A DNA stretch of 64,000 nucleotides from Sphingopyxis sp. (GTDB lineage: Bacteria; Pseudomonadota; Alphaproteobacteria; Sphingomonadales; Sphingomonadaceae): contig JAEMRT010000011.1 of assembly GCA_016463225.1 (NCBI GenBank), forward strand, positions 1 through 64,000. Direction: 5' to 3'. Positions 25,979 to 33,305 of this stretch are shown one piece after another. The translations under genes were made by a program, and so were the position numbers. The notes under the pieces are model-generated. The model saw only the letters and a program-made list of their open reading frames with translations, had not been told where the DNA came from and did not search any database. How positions within the stretch are numbered: the first letter of the stretch is position 1; each line of letters opens with the position of its first letter.

Positions 25979-26278
25979 ATGAGCGAAACCCGGTTGACCC
26001 TGATGGAGGCCATCGCGCGCAAACGCGTCGTCACCGCGCAGTACAACGGCCAGCTGATGAAGCTCGCGCCGCACCAGATGTTCGAACGCCGCGGCGACCT
26101 GTTCGTCAGCGCGCTGAACCTCGATAAAAGCTGGCGCTCCGACGACGAACGGCGGCTGGGCCATTTCAAGCTCGACGGGCTGGTCGAACCGGCGCTGATC
26201 GACGCCAGCTTCGAGCCTTTGCCGACGTTCGAGGCCGCGCCGCCGCAAAGCGACGACACGCTGCTCCTCGCGGTCTGA
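25979..26278 (+). CDS. small WYL-domain-like protein
   Basis: A 99-residue protein starting at ATG 25979. The pattern MEAIARKRVVTAQYNGQLMK, then LAPHQMFERRGDLFVSALNL and GHFKLDGLVEP, follows the WYL fold: a helix, the Arg/Tyr strand, a P-x2-x2 turn and a final FxLDxI-like strand. The WYL domains of transcription regulators normally follow a helix-turn-helix, which is absent here. The last 25 residues (EAAPPQSDDTLLLAV) look disordered. It may be a stand-alone ligand sensor or simply a conserved hypothetical. The assignment is from pattern only. Confidence 0.6.
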   Translation: MSETRLTLMEAIARKRVVTAQYNGQLMKLAPHQMFERRGDLFVSALNLDKSWRSDDERRLGHFKLDGLVEPALIDASFEPLPTFEAAPPQSDDTLLLAV

Positions 26279-26349
26279 TCGCTCCGCCATAACCGCGGGT
26301 GATGGTCGGCCGATGATTCGGCCCCAGCGGGGGTGGCAAGCGCCGCGTC

Positions 26350-26367
26350 GCTCGCTATAGCCGTGCG
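26350..26367 (+). promoter_or_regulatory. candidate -10 element placing transcription start at the ATG
   Basis: GCTATAG at 26354-26360 ends 7 nt before the ATG at 26368 and matches the GCTANA-type -10 of alphaproteobacterial housekeeping promoters. No Shine-Dalgarno sequence precedes the ATG. This is the arrangement expected for a leaderless mRNA. The -35 is unclear (TGGCAA at about 26334). Confidence 0.35.
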
Positions 26368-27579
26368 ATGTCCTCGCTTACGGCCACCGAAACCGCCACG
26401 CTCGAACGCGCTGCCGATGCCCCGATGCTGGCGCAGGTCGAACGCTGGGCCGCGGTCAACAGCGGCACCGGTAACCTCGCCGGTCTGAAAAATGTCGCGG
26501 GGCAACTCGCCGATGCCTTTGCGGCGCTGCCGGGCGACGTTCGCCTCGTCGGCGCCGATCCGGTCGAAAGCGTCGATACCGCTGGCCGCGTCAACACTAT
26601 CCAGCGCGGCGATCATCTCCACCTGCGGGTGCGTCCCGACGCGCCGGTGCAACTGCTGCTCACCGGTCATATGGACACGGTGTTCGCCGCCGATCACCCG
26701 TTCCAGAACCTGAAATGGCTCGAACCCGGCGTGCTGAACGGCCCCGGCACCGCCGACATGAAAGCCGGTATTTCGGTGATCCTCGCCGCGCTGACCGCGC
26801 TCGAGACATCTCCGCTCGCGGCGCGCGTGGGTTATGACGTGATGATCAACAGCGACGAGGAAACCGGCAGCCACGCCTCGGCGCGGCTGATTGCCGAACT
26901 TGCCGCCGGGAAAACCGCCGCCCTGACCTACGAACCCGCGCTGCCCGACGGCACGCTGGCGGGGGCAAGGCCGGGAAGCGGCAACTTCAGCGTCATCATC
27001 CACGGCCGCAGCGCCCATGCCGGCCGCAACCCCGAGGAAGGTCGCAATGCCCTCGTCGCCGCGGCCGATCTCGCAGTTCGCCTAAATGCACTTAAATCAC
27101 TGGAATTAAAAGTTAATCCGGCCAGAATAGACGGCGGCGGCCCGAACAATGTCGTCCCCGATCAGGCGATCCTGCGCGTCAACCTGCGCCCCTCGACCCC
27201 CGAAGCGATGGTCGCCGCCGAAACCGCGCTACGTGACACCTTAGCCAACATCCAGCGCGACCACGATGTCGACTGCCACCTCCACGGCGGCTTCAACCGC
27301 CCGCCCAAACCGCTCGATCCCGCGGCGACGCGCCTGTTCGAACTGGTGCGCGACTGCGGCGCGGCTTTGGGCCTGCCGCCGATCAGCTGGAACGCCACCG
27401 GTGGCGTCTGCGACGGCAACAATATCGCCGCCTGCGGCATTCCGGTGGTCGACACCATGGGTCCGCGCGGCGGCGCGATCCACTCTTCGGACGAATTTCT
27501 GATCGTCGACAGCCTCGCCGAACGGGCGCAGCTGTCGGCGCTCACCATGACAAGAATAGCGGAACGGGGGACAGTGTGA
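26368..27579 (+). CDS. M20-family metallohydrolase in the arginine-succinyl operon
   Basis: A 403-residue M20/M25/M40 (CPG2/ArgE/DapE-like) amidohydrolase. Metal-site motifs are LLTGHMDTVF (His and catalytic Asp), GPGTADMKAGISVIL (bridging Asp), INSDEETGSHAS (catalytic Glu plus Glu ligand) and a C-terminal GAIHSSDEF (His ligand). The dimerisation domain contains GSGNFSVIIHGRSAHAGRNPEEGRNA. It overlaps astA as GTGA, so it belongs to the arginine catabolic operon and may remove the succinyl group from succinylglutamate or succinylornithine, in place of AstE (inference). An AT-rich stretch of rare codons at 27083-27130 is unlike the rest. Confidence 0.88.
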   Translation: MSSLTATETATLERAADAPMLAQVERWAAVNSGTGNLAGLKNVAGQLADAFAALPGDVRLVGADPVESVDTAGRVNTIQRGDHLHLRVRPDAPVQLLLTGHMDTVFAADHPFQNLKWLEPGVLNGPGTADMKAGISVILAALTALETSPLAARVGYDVMINSDEETGSHASARLIAELAAGKTAALTYEPALPDGTLAGARPGSGNFSVIIHGRSAHAGRNPEEGRNALVAAADLAVRLNALKSLELKVNPARIDGGGPNNVVPDQAILRVNLRPSTPEAMVAAETALRDTLANIQRDHDVDCHLHGGFNRPPKPLDPAATRLFELVRDCGAALGLPPISWNATGGVCDGNNIAACGIPVVDTMGPRGGAIHSSDEFLIVDSLAERAQLSALTMTRIAERGTV

Positions 27580-28577
27580 ATTACGTGATCCGGGCGGCCA
27601 AGCCGGGCGATTTGCAGAGCATTTACGAGATGGCGAAGCTGACCGGCGGCGGCTTTACCAACCTGCCCCCCGACAAAAAGGCGCTGCGCACCAAGCTCGA
27701 ACGCACCGAAGCCTCGTTCGCAAGCGACAAGGAATATCCCTCGGACGAGCTCTACCTGCTCGTGCTCGAAGACCTCGACAGCGGCGAAGTGCGCGGCACC
27801 TGTCAGGTCTTCGGGCAGGTCGGCCAGCGCTGGCCCTTTTATTCCTATCGGATCGGCACCGACAGCAAGCATAGCGAGCAGCTCGGCCGCACCTTTCAGG
27901 CGCAGATCCTGATGCTCAGCAACGACCTTAACGGGTCGAGCGAGGTCGGCGGGCTGTTCCTGCATCCCGCGGCGCGCGCTGGCGGGCTCGGGCTGCTGCT
28001 CGCGCGCTCGCGCTATCTGTTCATCGCCCGCCACCGCGCGCGCTTTGGCGACCGCATCCTCGCCGAATTGCGCGGGGTAATCGACGAAGCGGGCGGCTCG
28101 CCGTTCTGGGACGGGGTCGCGGGCAAATTTTTCGGCATGAGCTTTCAGGAGGCCGACCAGTTCAACGCGGTGAACGGCAACCAGTTCATCGCCGATCTGA
28201 TGCCCAAGCATCCGGTCTATATCGCGATGCTCAGCGACCATGCACGCAGCGTCATCGGCGTCCCGCACCCCAGCGGCCGCGCCGCGATGCGCATGCTGGA
28301 GAACGAAAATTTCGCGTTCGAAAATTATGTCGATATCTTCGACGGCGGCCCGACGATGACCGCGCGCACCGACCAGGTCGCGAGCGTCGCGGGCGCGAAG
28401 CATGTCGCGATTTCGGCTATCGCCGACACCGGCAGCGACGCGCTGGTCGCCACCGGCCACCTCGCCGATTTCCGCTGCTGTTTCGGCAAGGTTGGTGACG
28501 GATCGACGCTTGACGGCACGGCGGCGAAGCTGCTCGGCGTCGAGGCGGGCGACGAGATCAGCTGGATCGCGCGCTGA
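27576..28577 (+). CDS. astA: arginine N-succinyltransferase
   Basis: A 333-residue enzyme that succinylates L-arginine with succinyl-CoA, the first step of the AST pathway of arginine breakdown. The GTG start overlaps the M20 gene stop. Family blocks are IRAAKPGDLQSIYEMAKLTG, FTNLPPDKKALRTKLE, SYRIGTDSKHSEQLGRTF, GSSEVGGLFLHPAARAGGLG and RILAELRGVIDEAGGSPFWD, then LMPKHPVYIAMLSDHAR and VIGVPHPSGRAAMRML. It is cytoplasmic. astB follows after 1 nt. Confidence 0.96.
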   Translation: MNYVIRAAKPGDLQSIYEMAKLTGGGFTNLPPDKKALRTKLERTEASFASDKEYPSDELYLLVLEDLDSGEVRGTCQVFGQVGQRWPFYSYRIGTDSKHSEQLGRTFQAQILMLSNDLNGSSEVGGLFLHPAARAGGLGLLLARSRYLFIARHRARFGDRILAELRGVIDEAGGSPFWDGVAGKFFGMSFQEADQFNAVNGNQFIADLMPKHPVYIAMLSDHARSVIGVPHPSGRAAMRMLENENFAFENYVDIFDGGPTMTARTDQVASVAGAKHVAISAIADTGSDALVATGHLADFRCCFGKVGDGSTLDGTAAKLLGVEAGDEISWIAR

Positions 28578-28578
28578 C

Positions 28579-29829
28579 ATGCTCGCCGAAATCAACTTCG
28601 ACGGCATCATCGGCCCCAGCCACAATTATGCGGGGCTGAGCCGCGGCAATATCGCGTCGGCATCGAACGCGGGCGATGTGTCGCAACCGCGTGCGGCGGC
28701 GCTGCAAGGCATCGACAAGATGCGCCACAATCTCGCGCTCGGGCTGGCGCAGGGGCTCTTCATGCCGCTCGACCGCCCCGACGCGCCGTGGCTTGAGACG
28801 CTCGGCACGACGTTGGAGGATGCCGAGGGTCATTTGCGCGCGCAGGCCTGGTCGGCCTCGTCGATGTGGGCGGCCAATGCCGCGACCGTCTCCCCGGCGC
28901 CCGACAGCGCCGACGGCAAATGCCATCTGACCGTCGCCAACCTCGTCACCATGCCGCACCGCAGCCACGAATGGCCGGGAACGCTGGCGCAGCTTCGCCT
29001 CGCTTTCGCCGATCCCGCCTTTGCCGTCCACGCGCCGATCCCCGCCCCGTTCGGCGATGAGGGCGCCGCAAACCATATGCGGCTGTGCAACGGGCACGAC
29101 GGGCAAGGCGTCGAAATCTTCGTTTATGGCGTCGGCGGTGGCCGCTTTCCGGCCCGCCAGCATCTCGACGCGTCCAAGGCGATCGCGCGCCACCACCGGC
29201 TCGACCCGGCGCGCACCCTTTTCATCCGCCAGTCGGACACCGCGATTCAGGGCGGCGCGTTCCATAATGACGTCGTCGCCGTCGCCAACGAGCATGTGCT
29301 GTTCACCCACGAAACCGCGTTCGAGGACCGCGAGGCGGCACATGCGGAAATCCGCGCCGCCTTCCCTGCGGTCGAGATCGTCGAGGTGCCGGCGAGCGCG
29401 GTCACCCTGCCCGATGCGATCAAATCCTATCTGTTCAACGCCCAGCTTGTCAGCCTGCCCGATGGCGGCGGGATGGGACTGGTGCTGCCAACCGAGGCGC
29501 AGGCGATCCCCGCGGTGTGGAACTGGCTGGACGCGCATGTCGCGGGCAACGGCCCGATCCGCCGCCTCCTTCCGGTCAACGTCCGCCAGTCGATGGCGAA
29601 CGGCGGTGGCCCCGCGTGCCTGCGGCTGCGCGTTGTCGCCGACCCCGCTACCGTCGATCCGCGCTTCATGGCGGATGACGCGAAACTCGACCGGATCGCC
29701 AAAGTGGTGGCAAGCCACTGGCCCGAGGCGATTGCGCCTGCCGACCTCGGTTCGGCGGCGCTGGCTTCCGACGTGCGCCAAGCGCGCGCGGCGCTGCTCG
29801 AAGCGCTCAACCTCAGCGAACTGACCTAA
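28579..29829 (+). CDS. astB: N-succinylarginine dihydrolase
   Basis: A 416-residue enzyme converting N-succinylarginine to N-succinylornithine, CO2 and ammonia. The start at 28579 (MLAEINFDGIIGPSHNYAGLS) is the family opening. Further blocks are SASSMWAANAATVSPAPDSADGK in two parts, NLVTMPHRSHEW, FRQ-like IRQSDTAIQGGAFHNDVVAV with the likely catalytic His, and the C-terminal NGGGPACLRLRV with the likely catalytic Cys. It is slightly shorter than the E. coli enzyme (447). The products would pass to AstC and AstD, neither of which is in the window. Confidence 0.96.
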   Translation: MLAEINFDGIIGPSHNYAGLSRGNIASASNAGDVSQPRAAALQGIDKMRHNLALGLAQGLFMPLDRPDAPWLETLGTTLEDAEGHLRAQAWSASSMWAANAATVSPAPDSADGKCHLTVANLVTMPHRSHEWPGTLAQLRLAFADPAFAVHAPIPAPFGDEGAANHMRLCNGHDGQGVEIFVYGVGGGRFPARQHLDASKAIARHHRLDPARTLFIRQSDTAIQGGAFHNDVVAVANEHVLFTHETAFEDREAAHAEIRAAFPAVEIVEVPASAVTLPDAIKSYLFNAQLVSLPDGGGMGLVLPTEAQAIPAVWNWLDAHVAGNGPIRRLLPVNVRQSMANGGGPACLRLRVVADPATVDPRFMADDAKLDRIAKVVASHWPEAIAPADLGSAALASDVRQARAALLEALNLSELT

Positions 29830-29832
29830 CGC

Positions 29833-30504
29833 ATGAAAATGCGCGAATTGCTCGGCACGGCGCAGGTACCCGGCGGCGTCGAACTGCGGCTGTACCGGCG
29901 CGGCGACGATTTCATCATCGCGATCGACCGCAACGAATTGATGAGTAGCCGGATGAGCGGTTCGGAAGAAGCGCTGGCGACGATGACATGCGAGCGGCTC
30001 CGCAGCCCGAAAGCGGCAAGTCTGCTGATCGGCGGTTATGGCATGGGCTTCACCCTGCGCGCAGCGCTGGCGACGCTGGGGCCGGACGCAAAAATCACCG
30101 TGGCGGAGCTGGTGCCGGGCATCATCGAGTGGGCGCGAGGACCGATGGCCGGTCTGGCGGCAGGCTGTCTCGACGATCCGCGGGTCGAACTGGTGCTTGA
30201 CGATGTGTCGAAAGCGATCAGCGAGGCAACCCGCCGCTATGATGCGATTCTGCTCGACGTCGACAATGGCCCCGATGGCCTGACGCGCGAGGCGAACGAG
30301 GGTCTCTATTCGGCGGCGGGCCTTGCCACGGCCAAGGCCGCGCTGCGGCCCGGCGGAATATTGGCGATATGGTCCGCCGCCCCCGACGCCCGCTTCACCC
30401 GCCGATTGACGGCAGCGGGCTTTCAGGTCGACGAGGTCGGCGTGCGCGCCCGCAGCAATGGCAAAGGTCCGCGCCACGTGATCTGGTTTGCGCGGGCAGC
30501 CTGA
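29833..30504 (+). CDS. spermidine-synthase-like SAM/dcSAM-binding protein
   Basis: A 223-residue Rossmann-fold protein resembling spermidine synthase without its N-terminal beta domain. The nucleotide site is LLIGGYGMGFTLRAAL, followed by acidic VAELVPGIIEWARG. RRYDAILLDVDNGPDGLTRE corresponds to the catalytic-loop region (DAIxxDxxD). GGILAIWSAAPDARFTRRL follows. It begins 3 nt after astB, so it is co-expressed with arginine catabolism, where polyamine chemistry would be plausible. Its reaction is unproven, and an aminopropyltransferase or methyltransferase role is equally possible. Confidence 0.75.
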   Translation: MKMRELLGTAQVPGGVELRLYRRGDDFIIAIDRNELMSSRMSGSEEALATMTCERLRSPKAASLLIGGYGMGFTLRAALATLGPDAKITVAELVPGIIEWARGPMAGLAAGCLDDPRVELVLDDVSKAISEATRRYDAILLDVDNGPDGLTREANEGLYSAAGLATAKAALRPGGILAIWSAAPDARFTRRLTAAGFQVDEVGVRARSNGKGPRHVIWFARAA

Positions 30505-30520
30505 GCCGAGGGTCGAACCT

Positions 30521-31078
30521 ATGCGGAAACATGTCATTATAGGATCTGCGGCGCTGGCGATGTTGCTGTCTGCCTGCGCCGGGGGCAATTTTCGGCCGGT
30601 TGCCGACACGCCCGTCCGCATCGGCCCGGCTTATGCAATCCGCGGGACGACCTATGTCCCCGCCGCCGCGCCGACCTACGACGCGCTCGGCTATGCCAGC
30701 TGGTACGGCAGCGAGTCGGGCAATCGTACCGCCAATGGCGAGCAGTTTCGTCCCGGCTGGATTACCGCCGCGCACACTACCCTGCCGCTGCCGACCTATG
30801 TCGAGGTGACCGCGCTCGACACCGGGCGGCGGATCATCGTGCGGGTCAATGATCGCGGGCCATTCGCACACGGGCGGATTATCGATCTGTCGCGCGGCGC
30901 CGCCGAACAGCTGGGCATCAAGGCACAAGGTCATGCCGCGGTGCGCGTGCGGCGGGTCGAGCCATCGGACAATGATCGTGAACGGCTGCGCAAGGGTAAG
31001 CCTGCCGCGTCGCTCGAGCGCGTATCGGAACGCGAGTTGCAAAGGCTACGGGCGCAGATGTTCGCCGCGCCTCGCTAA
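30521..31078 (+). CDS. rlpA: septal-ring RlpA-like lipoprotein
   Basis: A 185-residue outer-membrane lipoprotein. The start at 30521 (MRKHVIIGSAALAMLLSAC) gives a lipobox with Cys19. The double-psi beta-barrel domain spans about residues 65-145: ASWYGSESGNRTANGEQF, AAHTTLPLPTYVEVTAL and VRVNDRGPFAHGRIIDLSRG, with the His and Asp residues conserved in RlpA lytic transglycosylases. There is no C-terminal SPOR domain; the tail is a basic coiled segment. It lies 16 nt after the spermidine-synthase-like gene and ends this five-gene strand run. Confidence 0.88.
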   Translation: MRKHVIIGSAALAMLLSACAGGNFRPVADTPVRIGPAYAIRGTTYVPAAAPTYDALGYASWYGSESGNRTANGEQFRPGWITAAHTTLPLPTYVEVTALDTGRRIIVRVNDRGPFAHGRIIDLSRGAAEQLGIKAQGHAAVRVRRVEPSDNDRERLRKGKPAASLERVSERELQRLRAQMFAAPR

Positions 31079-31124
31079 GTCCCGATCGGCGACACCCACC
31101 ACGCTCCTTCCCTCTTTTGTCGGA

Positions 31125-31139
31125 TTAACTTACAGTTTA
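31125..31139 (+). promoter_or_regulatory. CtrA-box-like sequence
   Basis: TTAA-N7-TTTA occurs at 31125-31139, one base off the TTAA-N7-TTAA recognised by the cell-cycle regulator CtrA in alphaproteobacteria. It is about 40 bp upstream of the sigma-54 site. Short AT-rich matches also arise by chance. Confidence 0.2.
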
Positions 31140-31177
31140 CCATAAGTCCGGCGCAGCGAATCTCGCTTTTGCGCCAG

Positions 31178-31193
31178 TGGCACGGCTCTTGCT
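31178..31193 (+). promoter_or_regulatory. perfect sigma-54 (-24/-12) promoter sequence
   Basis: TGGCACG-GCTC-TTGCT matches the RpoN consensus TGGCACG-N4-TTGCW at every defined base. With GG at 31179-31180 and GC at 31191-31192 the start of transcription would be near 31203-31205, inside or immediately before the start of the small membrane protein gene (ATG at 31200 or 31206). Transcription from it would need an activator, and none is encoded nearby. Confidence 0.55.
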
Positions 31194-31205
31194 GGATAAA
31201 TGGTG

Positions 31206-31445
31206 ATGTGGAAAAAAATCGGACGCCTGTTCGTCATCAAGACCCGCTTTGAAGCGTGCCTGATCATTTATGCGCTGGCGGTGGGCGCCATGGCGCGCGG
31301 CAGCGCCTATCTGCACGAATATCCCGGGATCGGCGGCAAACTATTGCTGGTCGCCTGCAGCGGCGCGGTGTTTCTGGCCGGTGCCAAGATTTTCGACTGC
31401 CTGCGCTATGAACAGGCAGCGGCCGCCGCAAAACAGGCGGGCTAG
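31206..31445 (+). CDS. small two-helix membrane protein
   Basis: A 79-residue product from the ATG at 31206 (81 if the ATG at 31200 is used). Two membrane helices are likely: about residues 17-32 (ACLIIYALAVGAMARG) and 43-60 (KLLLVACSGAVFLAGAKIF). Charged residues at the N-terminus (WKKIGRLFVIKTRFE) and an Ala-rich tail suggest both ends are cytoplasmic. I do not recognise the family. Its interest lies in the sigma-54 site directly upstream. Confidence 0.65.
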   Translation: MWKKIGRLFVIKTRFEACLIIYALAVGAMARGSAYLHEYPGIGGKLLLVACSGAVFLAGAKIFDCLRYEQAAAAAKQAG

Positions 31446-31493
31446 CCAGCGGTAGTCTTCCCCGCGTCACCGGGATATGCGAAGGCGGGAGCC

Positions 31494-32249
31494 ATGAGCA
31501 GGATCAGCGGGCGCCCCGTCATCACCACCGAGCATGTCTATGGCCTGACGCTGCGTGTCGCGCGCTGGCGGACGGGCGCGGGCGGCACGCCCTTGTTGTT
31601 CCTGAACGGCGTCGGCGCCGACATCGCTGCCGCGGCGCCGTTGCTCGCGCAAATGCACGGGCGCGAGGTGTGGACGCTCGACATGCCCGGGGTCGGCGGG
31701 TCGCCGGACGCACTGCTGCCCTATGGCGCATCGACGATCGCAGCAGTTGTAATGGAAATCGCCGACCGCTTCGGCCACAGGATCGTCGACATCGCCGGGT
31801 TCAGCTGGGGTGGCGCGCTGGCGCAGCAGATTGCGATCCAGTTTCCGGGGCGAGTTCGCCGACTTGTTCTGATGGCGACGACACCGGTCATGGGCGCCCC
31901 AGGGATTGGCTGGGCCGCCATGTTCGACGACGACATGCAGGCGAGCGGGCTGAAAATCCAGACCGCGACGCCGCTGGGCATCACGTATCAAACCGCGGCG
32001 ATGGCGGGGTGGACCAGCGCGGCGTATCTGCCGGGGCTGAAGGTGCTGCCAACGCTGGTGCTGATGGGCGAGCAGGATGGTGTCATGCCAGCTTGTTATG
32101 GCCAGATGCTCGCCAGCCTGATCGACGGCGCGGTGCTGGAAGTGGTGCCGGGATCGCACCTGTTCCCCTTCACCCATGCGACCGCAATTTCGACGCGGAT
32201 CAGCGCGTTTCTGGATCCGCCGGCGACGGGGCAACAAGCCGCCGCGTGA
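31494..32249 (+). CDS. alpha/beta hydrolase, intracellular PHA-depolymerase-like
   Basis: A 251-residue hydrolase. The order LLFLNGVGADIAAAAPLL, LDMPGVGGSP, GFSWGGALAQQIAIQFPGR, GWTSAAYLPGLKVLPTLVLM, GEQDGVMP and GSHLFPFTHA closely follows Pseudomonas PhaZ-type intracellular medium-chain PHA depolymerases. The triad would be Ser in GFSWGG, Asp in GEQD and His in GSHLF. It is some 30 residues shorter than typical PhaZ. No PHA synthase is in the window, so substrate assignment is tentative. Its 3' end overlaps the convergent hydrolase gene by 50 bp. Confidence 0.8.
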   Translation: MSRISGRPVITTEHVYGLTLRVARWRTGAGGTPLLFLNGVGADIAAAAPLLAQMHGREVWTLDMPGVGGSPDALLPYGASTIAAVVMEIADRFGHRIVDIAGFSWGGALAQQIAIQFPGRVRRLVLMATTPVMGAPGIGWAAMFDDDMQASGLKIQTATPLGITYQTAAMAGWTSAAYLPGLKVLPTLVLMGEQDGVMPACYGQMLASLIDGAVLEVVPGSHLFPFTHATAISTRISAFLDPPATGQQAAA

Positions 32250-33246
32250 GGAAATCAGCGATCGCGGCCGCGGTCGCATCGGGGTCTTCATCCATCGGCA
32301 GATGGCCGATACCCTTGAGCAACACGACTTCAGACCCCGCGATCCGTTCGTGGAAGGTCTGCGCCGCGCTGGGGTTGATCAACCGGTCCCTGTCGCCGAA
32401 AAGGATCAGGGTCGGCGCCTTGATGTCGCCGATGCGCGCCGCCATCGCGGGTTCGCGGTCCATCCGGGCGCGCAGCACCGTCGCCTCGCGATTGCCCGGA
32501 AAGCGCAGCAGCTCCCAATAGCGATCGATCATCGCCTCGTCGACGATCGCCTGTTTCTCGACCGATCCGCGCAGCGACTGTTCAACCAGCGTCCGCGGGG
32601 TGATCTGTGTCGCAAGCCAGCGACCGGCGGGATATTTCAGGATGCGAAAGCCGACGTTCGATTCGGGGGCTTTCTCTCCCTTGCGAAGCGGCATCCCTGC
32701 GGCGTCGAGCAGCAGCAGCGCGTCGACACGGGTCGGCTGCGCGAGCGCGTAGCGCCACGCGACCCAGCCGCCCATCGAATTGCCACCGAGGATGAAATGG
32801 TCGAGCCCGAGCTTCGCCGCAACGACGTCGACCGCCGCTGCCATACCGTCGGCGCTGTAATCCTTGTCGGGGGTGCCGCCGGTCAGGCCGTGGCCGGGGA
32901 GATCGAGCGTCACGATCCGATATGTGCGGCCAAGGCGTTCGACCAGCGGCTCCCAGGTGTGCAGGCTGCTGTTCGATCCGTGGAGCAGGATGATCGCGGG
33001 GCCGCCGCGTTTGCCCTGGTCGCGGTAGTGGATGCGCTGTCCCGCCGGACCCGCGACAAAGGCGCCAGCGGGGCCGCTATATTTGGCGATCATCGCGTCG
33101 CGGTCGGTATCCGAAGTGCGTAGTGCGAGGAATGCGATTACAATCGCGATCAGCACCGCAATTGGGATCAGCACCCGCTTGCGCCGGAACAAAGGACGCC
33201 GCGCTGGCGTCGGCTCGAAATCATCCTCGTCGATCGTCGTGGTCAT
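32200..33246 (-). CDS. membrane-anchored alpha/beta hydrolase
   Basis: A 348-residue protein starting at ATG 33246 (MTTTIDEDDFEPTPARRP), with gagggg upstream. A single signal-anchor helix at about residues 26-44 (VLIPIAVLIAIVIAFLAL) follows basic residues, so the hydrolase domain probably faces the periplasm. The core has ILLHGSNSSLHTWEPL, LDLPGHGLTG, GGNSMGGWVAWRYA (nucleophile Ser), LILFGDRDRLINP (Asp) and GIGHLPMDEDP (His). It resembles haloalkane dehalogenase/epoxide hydrolase-type esterases. Substrate unknown. Its last 50 bp overlap the convergent hydrolase. Confidence 0.85.
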   Translation of the reverse strand: MTTTIDEDDFEPTPARRPLFRRKRVLIPIAVLIAIVIAFLALRTSDTDRDAMIAKYSGPAGAFVAGPAGQRIHYRDQGKRGGPAIILLHGSNSSLHTWEPLVERLGRTYRIVTLDLPGHGLTGGTPDKDYSADGMAAAVDVVAAKLGLDHFILGGNSMGGWVAWRYALAQPTRVDALLLLDAAGMPLRKGEKAPESNVGFRILKYPAGRWLATQITPRTLVEQSLRGSVEKQAIVDEAMIDRYWELLRFPGNREATVLRARMDREPAMAARIGDIKAPTLILFGDRDRLINPSAAQTFHERIAGSEVVLLKGIGHLPMDEDPDATAAAIADFLTRRLVAPSPADPETR

Positions 33247-33305
33247 AACGCCCCCCTCAAGGCTGGCGGCGACCCTAACGTGCGCGCGGCGTCCGTCAAT
33301 GTGCG

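Noticed and set aside
25744-27018. 424-codon open frame on the minus strand
   Set aside because: Covers the WYL-like gene and the M20 gene in antisense; low-complexity Arg/Gly content and no recognisable domain.
27162-28625. 487-codon open frame on the minus strand
   Set aside because: Antisense to astA and the M20 gene, both of which have clear motifs; no ribosome-binding site or domain seen.
28558-30621. 687-codon open frame on the minus strand
   Set aside because: Antisense to astB and the spermidine-synthase-like gene; Arg/Ala/Gly-rich with no domain pattern, as expected of high-GC mirror frames.
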